DNA of 5,336 nt from Dehalococcoidia bacterium (GTDB taxonomy: Bacteria; Chloroflexota; Dehalococcoidia; GIF9; UBA5620): contig JADHWZ010000145.1 of the NCBI GenBank assembly GCA_016783225.1, positions 1 to 5,336 on the forward strand. Direction: 5' to 3'. Made by a program: the position numbers and the translations under genes. This document shows positions 1-5,180 of the stretch, in pieces. Within the stretch, counting starts at the first letter, position 1; each line of letters starts with the position of its first letter. Below the pieces are notes generated by a model. It was given only the letters and a program-made list of their open reading frames with translations, made no database searches and was not told the DNA's origin.

Positions 1-2
1 GC

Positions 3-329
3 GTAGGTGCTTTGGCAGTGCAGGAAGACCATAACCTGGTAGGCATAGTCACTACCAACGATTTCTTCTACAAAATCCTGAATCCGGTATTGGGAATAGG
101 CGTACCGGGCGCTCGTCTAGTTGTCTCCAACGGCGCTGAGGTTAAAGCTATGAAAGAGGCTCTGGAATGTGTTGGAAAGCACGGAGCGAAGATAGTTGCA
201 CTACATAGTATGCCGCCGTTGGAAGGCAAAGAAGCCGACCTCTGCCTCCATCTTGATACTGAGGACGCAAGCCAAATCGTCAAAGACTTAAAAGGCAAAG
301 GCTACTCGACAGAAATAGTGGAGCGGTAG
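3..329 (+). CDS. CBS domain protein with C-terminal ACT-like domain (5' partial)
   Basis: The reading frame is open from the window edge to the TAG at 327-329, so the true start lies upstream. The first in-frame codons (GTA GGT GCT TTG) continue a beta-strand typical of a CBS domain, so the TTG at position 12 is not a credible start. The first ~25 visible residues read as the end of a CBS motif (VGALAV, then LVGIVTTNDF), the usual 'GIVT..D' ending. From about residue 32 a glycine/valine-rich segment (GIGVPGARLVV) begins a roughly 75-residue ACT-like fold with a helix (AMKEALECVGKHGAKI) and a closing helix before STEIVER. CBS pairs usually bind adenine nucleotides and ACT domains bind small ligands such as amino acids. 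The CBS-ACT order resembles AcuB-type proteins, but the ligand and regulated partner cannot be told from this fragment. The protein looks soluble, with no membrane segment visible. Confidence 0.75.
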   Translation, partial: VGALAVQEDHNLVGIVTTNDFFYKILNPVLGIGVPGARLVVSNGAEVKAMKEALECVGKHGAKIVALHSMPPLEGKEADLCLHLDTEDASQIVKDLKGKGYSTEIVER

Positions 330-558
330 AGAACCGTAGCTTGGCTCCAGAGTAATCAATCAGTTCAGCGATTTTGAAACTGCCTACCAGGCTGCTTTGG
401 TCTAATGCCTTCATTGGCGCCGTCTCCATTGACCGTCGGCCTGCTCATAAGCGTGACCTTTATCATGGTGGATGTGTCTCATCCCTAATCCGTGGATTCT
501 ATCAGCTATAGTCTTGCGTAGGGAGTTGCACATAGAATCCCTCTCCCTTGACGGGAGA

Positions 559-575
559 TTGCGCCAGAGGCGCAA
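559..575. repeat. Perfect 7-bp hairpin inside the palindromic repeat
   Basis: TTGCGCC (559-565) and GGCGCAA (569-575) are exact reverse complements around the three-base loop AGA. A short A run and eight G follow, so on the plus strand it lacks the T tract of an intrinsic terminator. Its reverse complement is followed by a C/T-rich tract rather than T residues. It is best read as a structural module of the surrounding repeat. Confidence 0.6.
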
Positions 576-619
576 AAAGGGGGGGGAAGGGAACCCAAAA
601 AAGGAAATTTCATTTCGAT

Positions 620-636
620 TTGCAGCAAAGCTGCAA
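620..636. repeat. Second perfect 7-bp hairpin of the same design
   Basis: TTGCAGC (620-626) and GCTGCAA (630-636) are exact reverse complements around the three-base loop AAA. The outer four bases of each arm (TTGC and GCAA) and the loop size are the same as in the hairpin at 559-575. Both are preceded by GATT or GATTT and followed by an A run and G-rich sequence, which suggests duplicated or co-selected modules. Confidence 0.6.
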
Positions 637-675
637 AAGGGTGAGGGTGAAACATGAGGGAATTCCCCTCCCCTT

Positions 676-702
676 AATCCCCTCCCACCAGGGGAGGGGA
701 TT
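676..702. repeat. 11-bp perfect inverted repeat
   Basis: AATCCCCTCCC (676-686) pairs exactly with GGGAGGGGATT (692-702) around the five-base loop ACCAG. The left arm is preceded by a related word (CCCCTCCCC, 665-673), giving a partial direct repeat. The structure would be very stable in RNA, but it is followed by TTTGCAAG rather than a T run, so a terminator role is not supported. It forms the distal end of the compound repeat. Confidence 0.65.
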
Positions 703-726
703 TGCAAGAAGTTCGCCGCTAACTAT

Positions 727-754
727 GAGAAGTCACCCACGAGGTGAGCTTTTT
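727..754 (+). terminator. Weak intrinsic-terminator-like hairpin
   Basis: TCACC (733-737) pairs with GGTGA (743-747) around the loop CACGA. Below a one-base bulge (G748), GAGAAG (727-732) can pair with CTTTTT (749-754) using A-T, G-C and two G-T pairs, and the right arm ends in five T. This resembles a rho-independent terminator for transcription arriving from the left. The stem is short and the hairpin lies about 400 bases past the CBS gene, so the assignment is tentative. Confidence 0.35.
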
Positions 755-791
755 GAATCTGCACTCACGGACTAGTACTCATTCACACCTA

Positions 792-820
792 TTGACAACA
801 GCCGACCGAAGTGCTAATTT
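792..820 (+). promoter_or_regulatory. Candidate sigma70-type promoter for the DegV gene
   Basis: TTGACA at 792-797 is a perfect -35 consensus, and TAATTT at 815-820 lies exactly 17 bases downstream. The -10 keeps only the first two and last consensus bases. Transcription would start near 827, leaving a leader of about 30 bases that contains the ribosome binding site at 842-849. The placement just upstream of a two-gene cluster supports the call. No operator-like dyad is seen in it. Confidence 0.5.
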
Positions 821-855
821 AAGCATAGTTATCCGAGGCACAAGGGAGGCTTATT

Positions 856-1716
856 ATGGGAAATATTGCCATCGTTACCGATAGCGCTAGCTGCGTACCC
901 CAAGAAATCAAGAACGACTACGAAATCGAAATTGTACCGCTAAACATCCACAATGGGGACAGGACCTATGGAGATGGGGTGAATATCACGCCCCAGGAGG
1001 TTTACTCTTTGCAGAAGCGCGAGCAGACCCTTTCGACATCGGCGCCACCACCCGGAGCGTTTATCGAAACCTTTCAACGTCTGGCTGAAAAGACCAAGGA
1101 AATCATATGCCTTACAGTTGCCTCGAGCTACAGTGCTACTTTCTCCTCGATGCAATCGGCTATAGACACAACCAAGAACCAATTGCCCAAGCTCCAAATT
1201 GAGCTCGTTGACTGCTACACCGGCTCAGCGGCTCAAGCCCTAATCGCTCTAATCGCGGCCCGCGCCTGCAGACTGGGCAAGAACCTGAGCGAAGTCGTGT
1301 CAAAGGTTCAGCAGGCTATCCCCAAAGTTGAGATCACCCTAGTCCTCGACACCCTGAAATATCTGGAAAAAGGCGGCAGAGCCCCCAAGGCAGGTGTCTG
1401 GGCGACCTCCTTGCTCAAGCTAAAACCAGTGGTAACCAACCGAATGGGACACGCCCATCTCCTAGGAATGGTCAGAACTCGAACTCAGGGTATCGACCGG
1501 CTAGTTAAGGCTACCAGGCAAAAGGTAGGACCGAACAAGCTGACCGCCATAGTACTTCATAGCGACCTCGAGGATGAGGCCGGGCAACTGAAGAGCCGCC
1601 TGCTCAGTGAATTCAACTGCCAGGACATCTACGTCACCGAGGTCAGCGCGGTCGTTGCCGCCCATATAGGCCCCGCTGCTATTGGCATCGCCTCTTATGT
1701 TGAAGATCAGCCATGA
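856..1716 (+). CDS. DegV family fatty-acid-binding protein (FakB-like)
   Basis: The 286-residue product matches the usual DegV length of about 280 and is complete. DegV/FakB proteins are soluble two-domain proteins that hold a single fatty acid. Where the kinase FakA exists, they present the fatty acid for phosphorylation to acyl-phosphate. Family landmarks in order are: TDSASCVP at residues 8-15; TSAPPPGAF at 61-69, whose Thr61-Ser62 match the family's TSQP-type carboxylate-binding segment; SYSATF at 91-96, where SGT is usual; VDCYTGSAAQ at 118-127; LDTLKYLEKGGR at 164-175; LKLKPVV at 187-193; and HIGPAAIGIA at 270-279, matching the family's THxGPGA motif. The ATG at 856 is supported by AAGGGAGG at 842-849 with a six-base spacer. 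It heads a probable two-gene operon with the PlsY-like gene 51 bases downstream. No FakA gene is in the window, so the kinase link is inference. The family assignment is firm; the bound lipid is unknown. Confidence 0.9.
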   Translation: MGNIAIVTDSASCVPQEIKNDYEIEIVPLNIHNGDRTYGDGVNITPQEVYSLQKREQTLSTSAPPPGAFIETFQRLAEKTKEIICLTVASSYSATFSSMQSAIDTTKNQLPKLQIELVDCYTGSAAQALIALIAARACRLGKNLSEVVSKVQQAIPKVEITLVLDTLKYLEKGGRAPKAGVWATSLLKLKPVVTNRMGHAHLLGMVRTRTQGIDRLVKATRQKVGPNKLTAIVLHSDLEDEAGQLKSRLLSEFNCQDIYVTEVSAVVAAHIGPAAIGIASYVEDQP

Positions 1717-1767
1717 ACCAGAGTTTCCTGATTTCGATTTCCCTGCTAAACTTATAGGGAGGACTGA

Positions 1768-2487
1768 ATGTTGTTAGCTGACGTCGCCCTAGTGATAGGT
1801 GCCTACATTCTTGGCTCGGTGCCTTATATGATTCTCCTGGGTCGTGCCAAAAAAATTGACCTGTCTCAGGAAGAGGACTTGCACATCGCACTGTGGCGCA
1901 AAGTAGGTCGCATCGAGGGATTCTCCGGGATACTGGTTGACGTTTTGAAGGGGGCCATCCCTGTCGTCATCGGATTCATCTTCGATTTCCACCTTGCCGT
2001 AATAGCTGCAGCCGGAGTGGCGGCTGTTGCCGGACAGATGTGGTCCGTGTTCCAGAAGTTCGATGCCGAAAGAGGCAATACCGCGGGCCTGGGTATGATC
2101 ATTGCCTTGACGGTGGGCGTTTCAGTAACCGAGTCCCCCCGAGCCTGCCTGGTGCTGCTTTTCGCCCTCATCCCTCCCATCACGGGGTTCCTCATCAGGA
2201 CCATCCCTCGCTTTGTGTCCCCCGGTCAAACACTCAGCGAACGTTTCATGCTCGGTGGCCCGGTGAGTAACAGCCTGCCACTGGGAGTCGCTGTCGGTCT
2301 CATCCTCGCGCCCCTGTCCTCGTGGTGCCTGGAGCAGCCTGTGGAGATGACGCTGGGGCTGCTGGCTCTATTCGTTGCAATCATGGTACGCCGCCTCACC
2401 GTCGGCCTCCGTGCCGACCTGAAGACAGCTACCAGTATCAGAAGTATACTGATTAACCGCCTCCTCTACGACCGCAGCTATCTCTAA
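1768..2487 (+). CDS. Divergent PlsY-like glycerol-3-phosphate acyltransferase family membrane protein
   Basis: The product has 239 residues, against about 200 for typical PlsY, and appears to be a polytopic inner-membrane protein. Hydrophobic segments lie near residues 2-25, 53-73, 75-96, 108-120, 124-145, 167-188 and 194-208. PlsY transfers an acyl group from acyl-phosphate to glycerol-3-phosphate to make lysophosphatidate. PlsY-like features are AYILGSVPY (12-20) with Arg26, the helix LVDVLKGAIPV (56-66) and the SVFQKF...TAGLGM segment (93-110). The first cytosolic loop, normally GSGNxGxTNxxR, reads LSQEEDLHIALWRKVGR (32-48). The second loop, normally KFKGGKGVAT, reads KFDAERGNTAG (97-107). 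The C-terminus is long and basic (RSILINRLLYDRS), with no clear third motif. The ATG is supported by AGGGAGGA at 1756-1763. A lipid-related role is likely given the DegV neighbour, but classical acyltransferase activity is doubtful. Confidence 0.65.
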   Translation: MLLADVALVIGAYILGSVPYMILLGRAKKIDLSQEEDLHIALWRKVGRIEGFSGILVDVLKGAIPVVIGFIFDFHLAVIAAAGVAAVAGQMWSVFQKFDAERGNTAGLGMIIALTVGVSVTESPRACLVLLFALIPPITGFLIRTIPRFVSPGQTLSERFMLGGPVSNSLPLGVAVGLILAPLSSWCLEQPVEMTLGLLALFVAIMVRRLTVGLRADLKTATSIRSILINRLLYDRSYL

Positions 2488-2545
2488 CCCGAGTATGGGG
2501 AACAAACAAGGCACTCGATTCAGTTTGATTCTTTCTCTTTAGTCC

Positions 2546-3994
2546 TTATGCCTGAGCCTCGTCCAGCCTCGCCAGTATCTCCCTGGCAACCACCACGCCA
2601 CAGGCTGAAGCTTGAACCAGCCCTCGACTAACCCCGGCGCCATCACCGACAGCGAACATATTGCCGATTTCTGTTTCCAGGCACGGGCTGAGCTTTAGCT
2701 GGCTGGAATAGAACTTGACCTCAATGCCATAGAGCAAAGTATGTCGGGATGCCACCCCGGGAGCCAGCTTGTCCATTGCCTGAAGCATCTCCACTATGCC
2801 CTTGAGATGGCGATATGGAAGGACGAAACTCAGGTCTCCCGGAGTGGCCGCTCCCAGAGTAGGCTCAACAATGCTTTCCCGAATCCGAGCTGGCGTCGAG
2901 CGGTGACCATCCAGCAGGTCTCCCAAACGCTGCACCAGCACACCACCGCCAAGCAGATTAGCCAGCCGGGCCAGATACTTTCCATAAGCGATAGGTTCAC
3001 GAAATGGCTCGGTAAAGGTGGTGCTCACCAGGATGGCGAAATTCGTGTTTCCAGTTTTGCGTTCGGCATAACTATTGCCGTTGACCGTAATCGCCGGGTC
3101 AGCACCGCCCGTAGCTTCCATAATCACTTCACCACCCGGGCACATACAGAATGTCCTTATCCGGTCACCAAAGCTCTCAGAAAAGAACTCCAGCTTTGAT
3201 TCGTATAACACCGAGGTCAATTCTTCAAGCACTGGTGCTGGCACCTCCACCCTGACACCGACATCAACCGGATTGCACTTCAGGCTTAGCTTGAGTCGGC
3301 CAGCTTCCTTTGTCAACCACTCGGCTCCTTCTCTCCCCGGTGCCAAGACCAGGTAGCGGCACTTAAGCCGTTCCCCGCCACTCGTTTCCACCCCGGCCAC
3401 GACCCCATTGTCAACTATGATGGTTGCTACCTCCTCCCGCAACCTCACCTCCACTCCACGGGCAATGAAGTCCCGCATGGCTTTGAGCACCTGGCGTGAG
3501 CGCTCCGTCCCGATGTGGCGCAACTTCACCGGAATCAGCCTTAAACTGGCCAAGGCCGCCCGCCGGCCGAGCTCGTCCACTGCTTTGCCAACACCATAGA
3601 CCCTGTTCGAGGCACCAAATTTGAGGTAAAGGCTGTCCACATAGTCAATAAGCTCCTGCACCCGGTCATCTCCCAACACTTCACCCAGGCGACCACCCAC
3701 CTCAGAAGACAAAGTCAGCTTGCCATCGCTGAAAGCACCAGCGCCACCCAGCCCACTAACCAGATGACAGGGCGAGCAAGACACACACCGCTCGCCCCGC
3801 TCCTGAAGAGGACACTTGCGCGCGTCAATATCCCTCCCCTTCTCCAGAAGCAAGACCCTGGCGCCACCGGCCTGGGATAGTTCCAAGGCGGCAAAAAGGC
3901 CTGCTGGCCCACCACCGACAATGATGACATCATACTTGCGTGGGTGGCGCGAAGTGGTAGGTTTTGCCACGGATTGGCTACGTCTTTTGGTCAC
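2546..3994 (-). CDS. FAD-dependent oxidoreductase/dehydrogenase (COG2509-like)
   Basis: The 482-residue product begins, after a basic 20-residue leader, with the FAD-binding Rossmann strand YDVIIVGGGPAGLFAA (21-36). Glu51 ends the second strand and is the usual ribose-binding acid. A cysteine cluster (Cys61, 70, 73, 76) precedes GLGGAGAFSDGKLTL (81-95), a signature of the uncharacterised COG2509 dehydrogenases. Later landmarks are LVLAPGREG (215-223), a second FAD-side strand; FCMCPGGEV (282-290); and the C-terminal NMFAVGDGAGVSRGLVQA (445-462), which normally contacts the FAD pyrophosphate. The substrate is unknown. No signal peptide or membrane helix is seen, so it is probably cytosolic. 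The start is GTG (complement of 3992-3994), 13 bases after the meaB stop. Only a weak TAGGG with an 11-base spacer precedes it, so translation is probably coupled to meaB. GTG codon 9 is an alternative start but has no better ribosome binding site. Confidence 0.85.
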   Translation of the reverse strand: MTKRRSQSVAKPTTSRHPRKYDVIIVGGGPAGLFAALELSQAGGARVLLLEKGRDIDARKCPLQERGERCVSCSPCHLVSGLGGAGAFSDGKLTLSSEVGGRLGEVLGDDRVQELIDYVDSLYLKFGASNRVYGVGKAVDELGRRAALASLRLIPVKLRHIGTERSRQVLKAMRDFIARGVEVRLREEVATIIVDNGVVAGVETSGGERLKCRYLVLAPGREGAEWLTKEAGRLKLSLKCNPVDVGVRVEVPAPVLEELTSVLYESKLEFFSESFGDRIRTFCMCPGGEVIMEATGGADPAITVNGNSYAERKTGNTNFAILVSTTFTEPFREPIAYGKYLARLANLLGGGVLVQRLGDLLDGHRSTPARIRESIVEPTLGAATPGDLSFVLPYRHLKGIVEMLQAMDKLAPGVASRHTLLYGIEVKFYSSQLKLSPCLETEIGNMFAVGDGAGVSRGLVQASACGVVVAREILARLDEAQA

Positions 3995-4007
3995 TTCGAT
4001 ATTGGCC

Positions 4008-4994
4008 CTAATCGTCGGGCCGCTTCTCCGCCAATTGCCGCGACCAGCTAGCTAACAAAGTCCGTGGACGCAGGATTTCATCAGCTGCTGAATAGGGGTC
4101 AATCTCTCCGGCTTCCACCATTGCCATATACTTGCTCATCTCTTTGTCCCGCTCAACTAGCCTTAACAGCTCACCAGAAACTCGGCGCTCCACCATCTCG
4201 ATGAATTCACGCCGCCGCTGCTCCTGGCGCCGCTGGGACAACCGACCGCTTTCCTCCAACGCCTGACGATGTTTCTCAATCTGGTTATACAGGTCATCAA
4301 TTCCGATGTCATTGATGGCTTCAGTGGCCATCACCGGCGCCTGCCACGAGCCTTGCTTCGAATGAAGATGAACCATCATCGTCAGTTCGGTAACCAGATT
4401 GTCAGCCCCAGGACGGTCCGCTTTATTGACCGCAAAAATGTCGGCGATCTCGAACAAGCCCGCCTTCATGGTCTGGATGGTATCCCCGGCCTCAGGAACC
4501 AAGATCACCGCCGTGGTGTCTACATTCTCCATAATATCCAGCTCAGTCTGCCCCACCCCTACTGTCTCCACTAGAACGAAGTCCTTGCCAAAGGCACTCA
4601 ACAGCTTGATAACCCCGCCGGTACTTCGCGGCAGCCCCCCTTGACTACCCCGCGTCGCCATGCTGCGGATGAAAACCCCATCGTCCAGATAATGCTGCTG
4701 CATCCTTATCCTGTCCCCGAGCACGGCGCCGCCGCTAAAGGGGCTGGTAGGGTCAGCCGCAATTATGCCGACTGTGAACCCCCGCTGCCTAATTAGTGCC
4801 GTCAATCGGTCGACCACGGTACTCTTGCCTGCCCCGGGAGGCCCAGTTAAACCTACGCAATAAGCCTTACCCAGTTGAGGATAGACCAGCTTCATGATCT
4901 CAGGTACTTCCGCACCATCTCTTTCCACCTTTGTAACCAATCGCGCCAGAGACAACACGTCTCCCGCTAGCATGTGTTTGACCAACTCCATCAT
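4008..4994 (-). CDS. meaB: Methylmalonyl-CoA mutase-associated GTPase MeaB (ArgK/YgfD family)
   Basis: MeaB is a cytosolic G-protein chaperone that uses GTP hydrolysis to gate adenosylcobalamin delivery to methylmalonyl-CoA mutase and to protect it from inactivation. The 328-residue product has the normal family length and all G motifs. These are Walker A GPPGAGKST (51-59); the signature switch region DPTSPFSGGAVLGDR (81-95); the Walker B/switch II region ETVGVGQTE (143-151); NKAD (190-193) for guanine recognition; and ATEAINDIG (223-231) in the G5 position. A basic, helical C-terminal arm (about 235-320) matches the dimerisation region. The ATG (complement of 4992-4994) has AGGAG at the complement of 5001-5005, six bases away; the next codon is also ATG. 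It is the first gene of a minus-strand pair with the flavoprotein. No mutase subunit is in the window, so its client could be another acyl-CoA mutase encoded elsewhere. The family call is secure. Confidence 0.93.
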   Translation of the reverse strand: MMELVKHMLAGDVLSLARLVTKVERDGAEVPEIMKLVYPQLGKAYCVGLTGPPGAGKSTVVDRLTALIRQRGFTVGIIAADPTSPFSGGAVLGDRIRMQQHYLDDGVFIRSMATRGSQGGLPRSTGGVIKLLSAFGKDFVLVETVGVGQTELDIMENVDTTAVILVPEAGDTIQTMKAGLFEIADIFAVNKADRPGADNLVTELTMMVHLHSKQGSWQAPVMATEAINDIGIDDLYNQIEKHRQALEESGRLSQRRQEQRRREFIEMVERRVSGELLRLVERDKEMSKYMAMVEAGEIDPYSAADEILRPRTLLASWSRQLAEKRPDD

Positions 4995-5038
4995 AGAAGA
5001 CTCCTACTTGTTTGTGCTGCGCTTGAAAAGCAGCTACC

Positions 5039-5068
5039 ATTCTATGAGATTCAGCATCACGGCGTCAA
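5039..5068 (-). promoter_or_regulatory. Candidate sigma70-type promoter for meaB
   Basis: Read on the minus strand, TTGACG (complement of 5063-5068) is followed after 18 bases by TAGAAT (complement of 5039-5044). Each hexamer matches consensus at five of six positions. Transcription would start near 5032, giving a leader of about 37 bases that carries the AGGAG ribosome binding site. The match quality and position make this a good candidate. Confidence 0.5.
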
Positions 5069-5080
5069 GAAGCAATTCGA

Positions 5081-5109
5081 TTGACATCTCACTTTCGACC
5101 TGCTAGACT
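5081..5109 (+). promoter_or_regulatory. Candidate sigma70-type promoter for the response regulator gene
   Basis: TTGACA (5081-5086) is a perfect -35, followed after 17 bases by TAGACT (5104-5109), which matches the -10 consensus at four of six positions. The start site would be near 5116, about 65 bases before the ATG at 5181. Its -35 lies 12 bases from the -35 of the divergent meaB promoter. A second possibility for the same gene is the extended -10 word TGCTATTAT at 5131-5139, which has no good -35. Confidence 0.45.
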
Positions 5110-5180
5110 GAACCTAATGTGGACATAAGGTGCTATTATACTTTGCCCGCACAGCGCACAAATGACTGGTGAGTTGGCTC

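Larger units (their letters stand above)
537..707. repeat. Compound G/C-rich palindromic intergenic repeat
   Basis: The element begins with a pyrimidine-rich arm and short inverted repeat (CTCTCCCTTGACGGGAGA, 541-557). It continues through two 7-bp hairpins (559-575 and 620-636), a run of eight G at 579-586, a GGGTGAGGGTGAAA tract (639-652) and a long hairpin with an 11-bp stem (676-702). The CCCTCTCCCTTGACGGGAG, GGGTGAGGGTGA and CCCCTCCC/GGGGAGGGG words are of the kind seen in dispersed REP/MITE-like intergenic repeats of environmental bacteria. No transposase or clear target-site duplication is visible. Its boundaries are approximate because only one copy is in the window. Confidence 0.6.
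330..855. other. 526-base gene-free stretch with palindromic repeats
   Basis: No credible gene lies here. Short open frames on either strand run through the G/C-rich repeat and give low-complexity, basic peptides without a good ribosome binding site. Positions 330-535 show nothing recognisable, including no clear terminator directly after the CBS gene. Positions about 537-707 hold a compound palindromic repeat, 727-754 a terminator-like hairpin, and 792-820 a promoter for the DegV gene. The stretch reads as an intergenic spacer into which a dispersed repeat has settled. Confidence 0.7.

Noticed and set aside
12..14. TTG as the start of the first gene
   Set aside because: The frame is open upstream to the window edge, and the upstream codons continue the CBS-domain strand, so the gene is truncated by the window rather than starting here.
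472..657. 61-codon plus-strand open frame (and a 98-codon minus-strand frame at 411-707) in the first intergenic stretch
   Set aside because: Both run through the palindromic repeat, giving basic or Ser/Pro-rich low-complexity peptides without a credible ribosome binding site or family resemblance.
2488..2545. Possible bidirectional terminator between the convergent PlsY-like and flavoprotein genes
   Set aside because: The only pairing seen is a five-base stem (CGAGT/ACTCG) with a loop of about 18 bases, and the T-rich stretch after it is interrupted. No convincing hairpin plus T run exists.
2741..3199. 152-codon plus-strand open frame inside the flavoprotein gene
   Set aside because: It is antisense to a strongly conserved FAD protein, its translation resembles no known family, and it lacks a ribosome binding site, so it is a shadow frame.
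5120..5125. TGGACA as a -35 for the response regulator gene
   Set aside because: It lies only 11 bases from TATACT (5137-5142), too close for a sigma70 promoter.
5134..5140. TATTATA word that reads as TATAAT on the minus strand (possible symmetrical shared -10)
   Set aside because: No acceptable -35 lies 16-18 bases away on either strand, and both genes have better promoter candidates at 5039-5068 and 5081-5109.
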